From positions 1-7,597 of the forward strand of contig NVVG01000158.1 in assembly GCA_002402125.1 (NCBI GenBank): DNA of 7,597 nt, written 5' to 3'. The notes under the pieces are model-generated. The model was not told the DNA's origin, made no database searches, and was given only the letters and a program-made list of their open reading frames with translations. The position numbers and the translations under genes were made by a program. The DNA is from Moraxellaceae bacterium. Lineage in GTDB: Bacteria > Pseudomonadota > Gammaproteobacteria > Pseudomonadales > Ketobacteraceae. Within the stretch, counting starts at the first letter, position 1. Every line of letters starts with the position of its first letter. Positions 1 through 5,927 of the stretch are shown here, piece by piece.

Positions 1-180
1 CTGTAGCGACTGGGCGGTGGATAGGGAGTCGGAGTACATAGCATAGGCGATATCAACGTAATTTGATTTAACCGCCGCGACAGTGACGGGAGCCTCACTA
101 GTTGGGCTTTTTGCTGCCACAAGCAAACCCGCAATAACTACTGGAGCCGCAACGCCCAATACTACTCTTAATTTAACCAT
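1..180 (-). CDS. Imelysin-family (IrpA / peptidase M75) iron-regulated protein, N-terminal part only
   Basis: The first 60 codons, read from the ATG at 180-178, run off the left edge of the window. Residues 1-24 look like a Sec signal peptide: K3 and R5, then a hydrophobic stretch VVLGVAAPVVIAGLLVAA with no lipobox Cys. The mature start contains NYVDIAYAMYSDSLSTAQSL (residues 40-59), which matches the conserved opening helix of imelysin/IrpA proteins (YADIAxAxYxDSLxxAxxL). Members of this family are periplasmic or envelope proteins made under iron limitation. The family includes the insulin-cleaving metallopeptidase ICMP and relatives with a GxHxxE motif, but that part lies outside the window, so peptidase activity cannot be judged. 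A good ribosome site (AAGGAA, 192-187 on the minus strand) sits 6 nt before the ATG. The promoter overlaps a Fur-like operator, which supports iron regulation. The family call rests on about 20 conserved residues. Confidence 0.8.
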   Translation of the reverse strand, partial: MVKLRVVLGVAAPVVIAGLLVAAKSPTSEAPVTVAAVKSNYVDIAYAMYSDSLSTAQSLQ

Positions 181-186
181 TTCAAA

Positions 187-192
187 TTCCTT
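187..192 (-). promoter_or_regulatory. Ribosome binding site of the imelysin gene
   Basis: AAGGAA on the minus strand, 6 nt upstream of the ATG at 180-178. It fixes the start codon of the partial imelysin gene. Confidence 0.7.
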
Positions 193-218
193 AGATAGTA
201 TGTACAAAATATATGCGG

Positions 219-247
219 ATGATAATAATTAACATTAAGATTTACAA
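219..247 (-). promoter_or_regulatory. Sigma70-type promoter of the imelysin gene
   Basis: On the minus strand a -35 TTGTAA (247-242) and a -10 TATCAT (224-219, 5 of 6 consensus) are separated by exactly 17 bp. The predicted transcript start is about 30-35 nt upstream of the start codon. The Fur-like site at 221-239 covers most of the spacer and most of the -10, which is the arrangement expected for repression by promoter occlusion. Confidence 0.6.
221..239. promoter_or_regulatory. Fur box overlapping the imelysin promoter
   Basis: GATAATAATTAACATTAAG matches the 19-bp E. coli consensus GATAATGATAATCATTATC at 14 of 19 positions, counted by hand. It lies between the -35 and -10 of the minus-strand promoter and overlaps the -10. 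Fur-Fe(II) binding here would switch the imelysin gene off in iron-replete cells, consistent with known behaviour of the family. The surrounding DNA is AT-rich, so some of the match is expected by chance. Confidence 0.6.
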
Positions 248-549
248 TAGCGGCAAGCATTTAAATTCAATCTTTTTTATCGATTAGAATTGATCCGACG
301 AGAATAATTGATTTACTGAGGCACTTCCATTGCAGGTGCCGCCTAAAATGGGGTACAGAGACCTGGGTCCGTTCTAGAGGTGATGAACCCGGGAGCCCCC
401 ACAAAGGTATGAAGTATAGAATATCGAATATTGAGTTCCTCAAAATTAAATATCCCTCTGGAAGCCCCTCCTGCCCTGACCTAAATAGGTGATTTCATTT
501 TCGAAAAAAACCCTAAAACCCCAAATATTACCATTTCACTGTTTATTAT
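248..549. other. Divergent intergenic region without a recognisable gene
   Basis: About 300 bp between the imelysin promoter and the lipoprotein promoter. No convincing reading frame with a ribosome site is present on either strand. The flanks are AT-rich. The only distinctive content is the GC-rich dyad block at 320-401. The stretch 480-540 is AT-rich with short A and C runs and no recognisable site. Confidence 0.5.
320..401. repeat. GC-rich dyad block of unknown nature (possible extragenic repeat or structured RNA)
   Basis: Three nested or adjacent inverted repeats lie in an otherwise AT-rich spacer. 320-326 (GGCACTT) pairs with 334-340 (AGGTGCC) around a 7-nt loop, with one G-T pair. 349-353 (TGGGG) pairs with 397-401 (CCCCA) and encloses 362-368 (CCTGGGT) paired with 387-393 (ACCCGGG), again with one G-T pair. 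No T-run follows, so it is not a simple terminator. It does not fit any riboswitch consensus I can recall. The GC jump and compact dyads resemble extragenic palindromic elements mobilised by RAYT transposases, but I cannot show copy number from this window. Confidence 0.35.
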
Positions 550-578
550 TTGACCTGTTCGAAGTTTGCCTATATAAA
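550..578 (+). promoter_or_regulatory. Sigma70-type promoter of the repeat lipoprotein gene
   Basis: -35 TTGACC (550-555, 5 of 6 consensus), 17-bp spacer, -10 TATAAA (573-578, 5 of 6). This is the best hexamer pair in the window. Transcription should start near 585, giving a leader of about 135 nt before the ATG at 719. No Fur-like sequence overlaps it, so nothing visible ties this gene to iron control. Confidence 0.65.
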
Positions 579-587
579 TGATGTTCT

Positions 588-613
588 CTGACGAAGATCT
601 AATGCTTTGTCAG
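588..613 (+). other. Stem-loop at the 5' end of the lipoprotein mRNA leader
   Basis: 588-596 (CTGACGAAG) pairs with 605-613 (CTTTGTCAG) over 9 bp including one G-U, with an 8-nt loop. It begins within a few bases of the predicted transcript start. Such 5'-terminal hairpins are known to stabilise mRNAs (ompA is the usual example). That role here is an inference. Confidence 0.5.
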
Positions 614-667
614 GCATCTCTCTACGTTGAAGGGTTGATATTTTTGTCACCTGAATACAGATGAGCG

Positions 668-689
668 TAGTTAGCTAACAGGTTAACTA
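668..689 (+). other. Dyad just upstream of the lipoprotein ribosome site
   Basis: 668-675 pairs with 682-689 (TAGTTAGC with GTTAACTA, one G-U) around a 6-nt loop. An alternative 10-bp perfect palindrome, GTTAGCTAAC, sits at 670-679. The two structures are mutually exclusive and end about 13 nt before the weak ribosome site. They could influence translation, or the sequence could be a DNA-binding dyad. Confidence 0.3.
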
Positions 690-718
690 TCAATTTTATA
701 TTGGACGGTGCTAAAAAC

Positions 719-3700
719 ATGATTGAAAAACACATATCGCGTAGCTTTGCCTCTTCATTAACCATCCCTTCTAGTCGTACTCTCAAAAGCAATCAACTGT
801 TACCTAGAGCAATTATCTTTTTGCTTGCGCTTGCGTTGGGTGCTTGTAGTGGAGAAAACAACACTTATCAGAGCGAAGATGAGAGTGTGGGAAGCAATTC
901 AGATACTGTTGAAACCCCTGCTCAAGTATCAATGAAAGGTAACGTCTCAAACGGTTTGGCGTTCCCAGAAGCCTCGGTTGACCTGGTTTGGTCGGGTGGT
1001 ATTGCTGAAGACGTTGCGACAACCGATGAATTTGGTAACTACAATTTTTCAGTGCCGCAGTTTATCGGCTTCCCGATGGTTTTTCGTGTTGATAAAGGCG
1101 ATGGTACCTATTTGGAGACAGTCGTTACCAGTGACGAGAACGAATATGTCAACCTTAATCCAATCACTACGATAGTTTCCCAATTAGTTGTGGGTGTAAT
1201 TGATACCGCTGAAGGTGCTGAGCCCCATGATTTCACCGGTGTTACTGAAGAGGTTTTCCAGCAAACAGGTGATACGGTTACTGTTGCTATATTTGGTGAA
1301 GGAGTGGATTTCGATACATTTCATACCGAAGCCTTTCACGCAAAGACGGAAGGGGATGCTGAATCGGGAGGGTTAGCAGATACGCTAATTGATGTTATTG
1401 GTGGCCTTGATCCTACCAAGCCTGTTGAAGACATTCTTGCCAGTGCGCTTGACCCCAATGACCCCAGCTTTGATGGGGAGCTGCTAGCAAACCCAAGTTT
1501 CCAAACGCGTTTAGCGGGTGAGTTAATCGGTCAAGGTAGAAGCGCTGAAGAAGCGTTGGCTATATTAGGCGAGGGCGCTGAAGAAGGAGCTCCAGTTAGC
1601 GACTTGGTAGGAAATGCAGGAAGTCTACTAGAGTCTTTTGAGGCACTGCGTGAAGAAGCTGAAGAAAATGGTGTTGATCCAAGCATTATTGAAAAGTTAA
1701 TTCAGTCATCCGCTAAGCTAACTTCCGATATGGTTGCAAGTGCAGAATTTGACGGCAATGAAGATTTTGCTGCGCTGGTAAACAACGTTGTGCAGACGAC
1801 TGGACCTGCATTAGTTGAAGTGGCGATTGACCCTGTACATAGCGATTTAGTTGAGGGCGGCGAGTTTGCCCATATGATGGATGCTATGGCAGATGAAGTT
1901 GGCAATATGATGGAGGAAGTTGGTGGTGATTTAACCCGAGTGTTAACGCCTGAAGAATTTACTGAAATGAAAACCCAGATGGGTAACTTTGCTGAGGTTA
2001 TGGCTGGCCCAATGGCGGATGGTATGCGCAATCCTGCTATGGACGACATGAGCCCTGAGGAGATTGCCGTGATTATGGAAACCATGGGACATCACTTGGG
2101 TGATACTGTTGGTGGGTATATCAATGAATTAGGTGAAGGTACGATTCCTCCCGAAGTGTTTAATTCTGCGGATAATATGGGTGGCCCTATGTTTGATGCG
2201 ATGATGATAATGATGGGTGACGAACAGGTTGCAGAGATGGAGGTTCAGCATTTACAAGAGATGGTTGAAACAATAGGCGATGTGTCGGCAGAACAGCTAA
2301 ATAAGCTCGACCTAACGCAAAGCAATTTGAACCTAGCCAGCACAGAGAACCTATTAAATAACTTGGCGGGTGTGGTTACTGATATGGGGACGAACCCAGG
2401 TCTTTTACCTAGCGGTATTGACCATGAAGCTGGAGCGAAAGTATTAGGAGCAACCCTCGATCAAGCATTGAGTACTTTGCTAGACTTAGAAGCGCAAGGG
2501 AAATTTGATTTACGCGGTAGCGAGATTCCAGCAGGCGCAATGACTGCTGCGGACAATATTGCCGAGATGATGGGCCCCGCGCTCGCAAACTCTGTGGCAG
2601 ATGCTTCAAATCGAGCGGGTCAAGATCTTGAGATGTTATTAAATGGCGCTGCAGCGGGAGTGATGGACGAGTTTTTAGGCTTTGCTCCTGATCTCACTAC
2701 AGAGTTTGATCATGCGCAATACGAAGATGAAATGAATCGTTATGCTGTTGAGTCTGCAATTGCGTTGGAGCAGAGCTTTCAACAAATTGAGGCTTCTGGT
2801 ATTGATTTAGGTGATATCACACAAAAATTCAATGATGTTGGTCTTGATCCTGCGGCAATTGGATTGGTTGCAACGCAGTTGGCGCAAGCTTTTGGTACGG
2901 AGGGCACTGATGGTCCTTCTGAAGAATTAATGGACGCAGCACATATCTTTGCTGAGATGGCGGCTCTAAGTGCCAACAATGCTTTAGCATTAGGTGGGTC
3001 TCTTGATGACGTAAGAGACATGGTGTCAATGACCACTACCACGTTGATGGATGTGAGTGAGCACGGTGGATATTATGATATTCGTGAAAGCGCTTACGCC
3101 CTCCAAGAGGGTATGGAGTTTGCAGTTGATGGTGGCCAATACAGTGTTGAAGATATGTATGCCTTCACTCAAGATATGGGTACTGTAATTTCAGCATCTG
3201 TTGAGCAGCACTTCGGGCCTGTAGATGAGTTTGGTAATCCTCTTCCACCGGTAGATGGTGTTGAAGGTGACAACCCTGGAATGTACCCAGAAGATCAGCA
3301 TGTTAACTTCGATGACATGATTAAATTTTTCCATGAGAGTGAGCATCAAGAGGGTGGTGAGCTCTTTTCTATGGAGGACATGGCGGGTCAAACCAATATT
3401 GAAGACTACGCCAAATTTGATGAGATTCGAGCAGAGTTAGAACGGATAGCGATGGAGCAGGCGGCGCTTGGTGAGCAGATGTTCAATGAGTTTGATGAGC
3501 TTGCTGTCGCGGCTTTGATGAACGGCGATCCGGACGGAGAAAACTTTCACGATATCTATAACACCTTTAATCCGGAGCAAGAGTATCTTGATTTACCAGA
3601 AGGGGTAAGCTTTGAAGATTTTAAAGATGGATTTGTAGATGACGGCACCTATTTTGATGATGGCCAGCATTACCCTGGAGACGGATTTGTAGACGACGGA

Positions 3701-4357
3701 GTTTACTTTGATGATGGTACTTATCCAGATGGGTTTGTAGACGACGGAGTTTACTTTGATGATGGTACTTATCCAGATGGATTTGTAGATGACGGAGTTT
3801 ACTTTGATGATGGTACTTATCCAGATGGATTTGTAGATGATGGCACCTATTTTGATGATGGTACTTATCCAGATGGGTTTGTAGATGACGGAGTTTACTT
3901 TGATGATGGTACTTATCCAGATGGATTTGTAGATGACGGAGTTTACTTTGATGATGGTACTTATCCAGATGGATTTGTAGACGACGGTACTTACTTTGAT
4001 GACGGTACCTATCCAGATGGGTTTGTAGATGATGGTACTACTACAGGCGATACCACTACAGCTGGATTTGTTGATGACGGTACTTACTTCGATGATGGCG
4101 GTGCAGCTGGATTTGTTGATGACGGTACTTACTTCGATGACGGTAGTGCAGCTGGATTTGTTGATGACGGTACTTACTTCGATGATGGTAGCGCAGCTGA
4201 ATTTGTCGACGACGGGACATACTTTGACGATGGTAACAACTACGTTCCGCCAGCAGATGACGGTTTTGTTGATGACGGGACATACTTTGACGATGGTAAC
4301 AACTATGTACCACCAGCTGATGATGGCGGTGCAGGTTTTCAAGAACCAATTGTATAA
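719..4357 (+). CDS. Large acidic lipoprotein with C-terminal FVDDG repeat array, function unknown
   Basis: The product has 1212 residues. The start is taken as the ATG at 719, with a weak GGACGG ribosome site at 703-708; an in-frame TTG at 701 has no ribosome site. Residues 1-29 form an unusually long polar N-region. A hydrophobic core and lipobox LGAC follow, with Cys43 the only cysteine in the protein. Ser at +2 predicts the outer membrane under Lol rules. Residues about 70-150 look like a small beta-sandwich of the carboxypeptidase-regulatory type (GNVSNG, TTDEFGNYNFSVP, VNLNPITTIVSQLV). Residues about 150-950 are acidic and helix-prone, with a Met-rich part near 384-511. Residues 970-1203 hold 14 FVDDG-containing repeats. 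The tail after the array ends in GFQEPIV. From the array to the stop there is no Lys or Arg. I recognise no catalytic motif. Surface display and cation binding by the Asp-rich repeats are inferences. It is monocistronic and converges on the bfr cluster. Confidence 0.85.
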   Translation: MIEKHISRSFASSLTIPSSRTLKSNQLLPRAIIFLLALALGACSGENNTYQSEDESVGSNSDTVETPAQVSMKGNVSNGLAFPEASVDLVWSGGIAEDVATTDEFGNYNFSVPQFIGFPMVFRVDKGDGTYLETVVTSDENEYVNLNPITTIVSQLVVGVIDTAEGAEPHDFTGVTEEVFQQTGDTVTVAIFGEGVDFDTFHTEAFHAKTEGDAESGGLADTLIDVIGGLDPTKPVEDILASALDPNDPSFDGELLANPSFQTRLAGELIGQGRSAEEALAILGEGAEEGAPVSDLVGNAGSLLESFEALREEAEENGVDPSIIEKLIQSSAKLTSDMVASAEFDGNEDFAALVNNVVQTTGPALVEVAIDPVHSDLVEGGEFAHMMDAMADEVGNMMEEVGGDLTRVLTPEEFTEMKTQMGNFAEVMAGPMADGMRNPAMDDMSPEEIAVIMETMGHHLGDTVGGYINELGEGTIPPEVFNSADNMGGPMFDAMMIMMGDEQVAEMEVQHLQEMVETIGDVSAEQLNKLDLTQSNLNLASTENLLNNLAGVVTDMGTNPGLLPSGIDHEAGAKVLGATLDQALSTLLDLEAQGKFDLRGSEIPAGAMTAADNIAEMMGPALANSVADASNRAGQDLEMLLNGAAAGVMDEFLGFAPDLTTEFDHAQYEDEMNRYAVESAIALEQSFQQIEASGIDLGDITQKFNDVGLDPAAIGLVATQLAQAFGTEGTDGPSEELMDAAHIFAEMAALSANNALALGGSLDDVRDMVSMTTTTLMDVSEHGGYYDIRESAYALQEGMEFAVDGGQYSVEDMYAFTQDMGTVISASVEQHFGPVDEFGNPLPPVDGVEGDNPGMYPEDQHVNFDDMIKFFHESEHQEGGELFSMEDMAGQTNIEDYAKFDEIRAELERIAMEQAALGEQMFNEFDELAVAALMNGDPDGENFHDIYNTFNPEQEYLDLPEGVSFEDFKDGFVDDGTYFDDGQHYPGDGFVDDGVYFDDGTYPDGFVDDGVYFDDGTYPDGFVDDGVYFDDGTYPDGFVDDGTYFDDGTYPDGFVDDGVYFDDGTYPDGFVDDGVYFDDGTYPDGFVDDGTYFDDGTYPDGFVDDGTTTGDTTTAGFVDDGTYFDDGGAAGFVDDGTYFDDGSAAGFVDDGTYFDDGSAAEFVDDGTYFDDGNNYVPPADDGFVDDGTYFDDGNNYVPPADDGGAGFQEPIV
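3626..4330 (+). repeat. In-frame tandem repeat array, 14 units, mostly 48 bp
   Basis: The array encodes 14 units built on DGFVDDG(V/T)YFDDGTYP. Units 2-8 (3680-4015) are exactly 48 bp each and nearly identical. Unit 1 (3626-3679) is 54 bp with a variant end. Unit 9 (4016-4063) replaces YFDDG with a Thr/Gly-rich segment. Units 10-12 (4064-4198) are 45 bp and end in GAA or SAA. Units 13 and 14 (4199-4330) carry NNYVPPAD spacers. Unit 4 and unit 7 are identical in DNA, and units 3 and 6 differ by one silent base, so units 3-5 and 6-8 look like a 144-bp higher-order duplication. Most differences are silent Asp or Gly codon changes, which points to recent expansion under protein-level selection. 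Confidence 0.97.
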
Positions 4358-4444
4358 TTAGAAAGCAATCATATGTAGTTGATAGCACCTGAGCCGTTAA
4401 TTGGCGTGATATAGAATCATAAAAGGAGAGGTATAAAGGAGGGA

Positions 4445-4484
4445 CTAGGGAGCACATTGGACTTAAGTCCTATAGGCTCCCTGG
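4445..4484. terminator. Hairpin between convergent genes, possible terminator
   Basis: 4445-4453 (CTAGGGAGC) pairs with 4476-4484 (GCTCCCTGG) over 9 bp including one G-U in the plus-strand RNA. The interior contains a 12-bp perfect palindrome, GGACTTAAGTCC (4459-4470). It lies 87 bp after the lipoprotein stop and 14 bp after the stop of the convergent bfr gene. The downstream T-tract is poor on both strands (TTAATA on plus), so intrinsic termination would be weak. In the minus-strand RNA the G-U becomes an A-C mismatch, which favours the plus direction. Confidence 0.45.
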
Positions 4485-4498
4485 TTAATACGTACAAA

Positions 4499-4966
4499 TT
4501 ACATCTGTGACTGTAGGTAATTTTGCAAGCCTATTTTATCGATGAGACCTAGTTGTTTTTCTAACCAGTATGCATGATCCTCTTCAGTGTCTTCCAGCAT
4601 CTGCACAAGCATTGCGCGGGTTTCGAAATCCTTCATACTTTCACACTCAGCGATGGCGATTTTTAGTGCTTTTACCACGGCATATTCTAAATCCAAATCA
4701 TTCTTAAGCATCTCAGGGACGATGGTTCCGACGTTGATAGGCTCGCGGGTGGTAAGGCAGGGAACGCCTTCCAAGAACAGAATACGTCTAATGAGACTGT
4801 CTGCATGACCGGTTTCATCTTCCATTTCATGGCCAATACGCTCATAGAGCTTAGTAAGACCCCAATCGTCATACATTCTTGAATGAATGAAATACTGATC
4901 CATAGCCGATAGTTCGCTTGCGAGCAGGACGTTTAGGATATCAATGACTTTCTTTTCGCCTTTCAT
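4499..4966 (-). CDS. bfr: Bacterioferritin, ferroxidase-type subunit lacking the heme methionine
   Basis: This 155-residue iron-storage subunit has normal length for the family and would assemble into the 24-mer cage in the cytoplasm. The full di-iron ferroxidase set is visible: E18, E51, H54, E94, and E128/H131, which correspond to E. coli E127/H130 after a one-residue insertion. The heme-axial methionine expected at position 52 is Thr (DETGHAD, residues 50-56), so a homodimer of this subunit should not bind heme in the usual way. The start MKGEKKVI is family-typical, with GGAG (4976-4973) 6 nt upstream of the ATG. It is the last gene of a minus-strand cluster bfd - bfr (heme type) - bfr (this gene), 94 bp after the stop of the preceding bfr. 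The inference is that it supplies oxidation sites in a mixed cage with its neighbour, as described for two-subunit bacterioferritins such as those of Neisseria and Magnetospirillum. Confidence 0.95.
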   Translation of the reverse strand: MKGEKKVIDILNVLLASELSAMDQYFIHSRMYDDWGLTKLYERIGHEMEDETGHADSLIRRILFLEGVPCLTTREPINVGTIVPEMLKNDLDLEYAVVKALKIAIAECESMKDFETRAMLVQMLEDTEEDHAYWLEKQLGLIDKIGLQNYLQSQM

Positions 4967-4972
4967 GATGCG

Positions 4973-4976
4973 CTCC
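4973..4976 (-). promoter_or_regulatory. Ribosome binding site of the ferroxidase-type bfr
   Basis: GGAG on the minus strand, 6 nt before the ATG at 4966-4964. It gives this gene its own translation start, downstream of the 17-bp repeat array. Confidence 0.7.
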
Positions 4977-4990
4977 GATGGTTTATTAGC

Positions 4991-5077
4991 TTAACTATAT
5001 TGCTGGCTTAATTATATTAATGGCTTAACTATATTAATGGCTTAACTATGTATTATTAGTTTAACTATGAATCATGG
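4991..5077. repeat. 17-bp AT-rich tandem repeats between the two bfr genes
   Basis: On the plus strand the unit is TTAACTATATTAATGGC. Copies lie at 4991-5007, 5008-5024 (one to three differences from each neighbour), 5025-5041, a longer diverged copy at 5042-5060, and a fifth at 5061-5077. The fifth contains the TAA stop and the last codons (M153-S156) of the upstream bfr gene. A partial copy may precede at 4982-4990. The array fills nearly the whole intercistronic gap. It may have grown by slippage from the end of the bfr gene. Any effect on mRNA processing or subunit ratio is speculation. Confidence 0.85.
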
Positions 5078-5531
5078 ATTGCATGTAGTTTTTGATTCCT
5101 ACATCTTTAATCAAACTCTGCTGGGTTTCTATCCAATCAGTATGTTCTTCTTCGGACTCAAGAATATCCACGAGTATATCTCTGCTTACATAATCGGCAA
5201 CGCTTTCGCAGAATTCAATGGCCTTTTTAAGGTCAGACATTACGGTTGCTTGTAGAGTCAGGTCGCAGGTGAGCATTTCCTCTGTATTTTCCCCAATGAG
5301 TATTTTCCCTAGTTTTTGTAGATTCGGTAAACCTTCTAATAGCAGGACACGTTCGATCAATTTATCGGCATGTTTCATGTCGGCAATAGACTTTTTGTAT
5401 TCGTGCTCATCCAATTCTTCTAAGCCCCAGTTTTTAAACATGCGCGCATGCAAAAAGTATTGGTTAATGGCGATAAGTTCGTTGCCAAGGCAGGTGTTGA
5501 GATGTTGAATAACTTTCTGATCACCTTTCAC
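5061..5531 (-). CDS. bfr: Bacterioferritin, heme-binding subunit with degraded ferroxidase site
   Basis: This is a 156-residue bacterioferritin. The opening MKGDQKVIQHLN and the segment NQYFLHARMFKNWGLEEL match canonical Bfr closely. The heme ligand Met52 is present (DMKHAD, residues 51-56), so two subunits can sandwich a heme. The ferroxidase site is altered: E18, H54, E127 and H130 remain, but E51 is Asp and E94 is Gln. This is the mirror image of the downstream subunit, which keeps the di-iron ligands and lacks Met52. Translation starts at GTG (5531-5529); AGGAG (5544-5540) lies 8 nt upstream and no ATG is available nearby. It follows bfd after a 144-bp gap that could hold a second promoter (a TATACT at 5626-5621 has no good -35). 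Its expected role is to accept electrons from Bfd through heme to mobilise stored iron. Confidence 0.95.
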   Translation of the reverse strand: MKGDQKVIQHLNTCLGNELIAINQYFLHARMFKNWGLEELDEHEYKKSIADMKHADKLIERVLLLEGLPNLQKLGKILIGENTEEMLTCDLTLQATVMSDLKKAIEFCESVADYVSRDILVDILESEEEHTDWIETQQSLIKDVGIKNYMQSMIHS

Positions 5532-5539
5532 GATGTTTG

Positions 5540-5544
5540 CTCCT
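5540..5544 (-). promoter_or_regulatory. Ribosome binding site deciding the GTG start of the heme-type bfr
   Basis: AGGAG on the minus strand, 8 nt before the GTG at 5531-5529. Together with the conserved MKGD start of bacterioferritins it fixes the GTG as the initiation codon. Confidence 0.75.
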
Positions 5545-5675
5545 AAATCAATGCAAAGAGAGAATACTGCATACCAAAAAAAATAGATGACTGCGGCAGC
5601 AACGTTAGGAATGAGAGTTTAGTATATTTTGCAGAAAGGTAAACAGGAATAGGAGGGGAATAGAATAATTTGGAA

Positions 5676-5888
5676 TTATGCTTTAAGTTCTCGTGCTAAG
5701 TGGAAGTTGTTGGATATCTGTAACTGTGAAACTGTTTCGTCAACCAGGTTCTTTGCGAATGGGACACATTTACCACAACAAGAGCCTAAGCCAAGGTCAG
5801 CACATACATCACCGATGCCACTGGCACCTTCGTGTATTGCACTTCTTATGTCTTTGTCACTTATACGGTTGCAGATACAAACAAGCAC
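5676..5888 (-). CDS. bfd: Bacterioferritin-associated ferredoxin (Bfd)
   Basis: This is a [2Fe-2S] protein of the BFD family that docks on bacterioferritin and passes electrons to its heme so that ferric iron can be reduced and released. The start is placed at the GTG at 5888-5886, giving 70 residues that begin MLVCICNRISDKDI. That matches the usual MYVCxCN opening, and GGAG (5898-5895) lies 6 nt upstream. A longer reading from a TTG at 5912 would add eight non-conserved residues. The cluster ligands are C4, C6, C38 and C41, in the family spacing CxC-31-CxxC; two further cysteines (C29, C37) are present. E. coli Bfd has 64 residues. It is the first gene of the minus-strand bfd-bfr-bfr cluster, with a Fur-like promoter upstream, matching the known induction of bfd under iron starvation. 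Confidence 0.95.
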   Translation of the reverse strand: MLVCICNRISDKDIRSAIHEGASGIGDVCADLGLGSCCGKCVPFAKNLVDETVSQLQISNNFHLARELKA

Positions 5889-5894
5889 GGTTCT

Positions 5895-5898
5895 CTCC
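5895..5898 (-). promoter_or_regulatory. Ribosome binding site deciding the GTG start of bfd
   Basis: GGAG on the minus strand, 6 nt before the GTG at 5888-5886. It lies inside the longer TTG-initiated frame and argues for the shorter, family-typical Bfd start. Confidence 0.75.
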
Positions 5899-5927
5899 AA
5901 AACAAATCTCAATGAAATGAAGATTAG

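Noticed and set aside
578..664. A 28-codon open frame (ATG ATG at 578) in the lipoprotein leader.
   Set aside because: Its start overlaps the -10 box, upstream of the predicted transcript start, and it has no ribosome site. A shorter version from 602 also lacks a convincing site.
701..718. TTG at 701 as the start of the lipoprotein.
   Set aside because: It has no ribosome site at a workable distance. The ATG at 719 has at least a weak GGACGG, and the extension would lengthen an already long signal-peptide N-region.
3626..4330. CRISPR-like array because of regular 45-48 bp repeats.
   Set aside because: Units are contiguous without unique spacers, stay in frame, and are part of a long coding sequence.
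3593..4342. A 249-codon open frame on the minus strand opposite the FVDDG array, itself repetitive.
   Set aside because: Its repeats are the antisense image of the 48-bp units. The periodic plus-strand sequence keeps stops out of this frame. There is no ribosome site, and the product has no plausible composition.
4421..4443. Two strong ribosome-site-like tracts (AAGGAG, AAAGGAGG) after the lipoprotein.
   Set aside because: No reading frame of useful length follows. A TTG-started frame of fewer than 20 codons runs through the terminator-like hairpin.
5621..5626. TATACT on the minus strand as a -10 for a separate bfr promoter.
   Set aside because: No acceptable -35 at 16-18 bp; only two of six bases match at the 17-bp position. 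Kept only as a note in the bfr entry.
5889..5912. N-terminal extension of Bfd from a TTG at 5912.
   Set aside because: The extra residues are not found in Bfd proteins, and the GGAG for the GTG start lies inside them.
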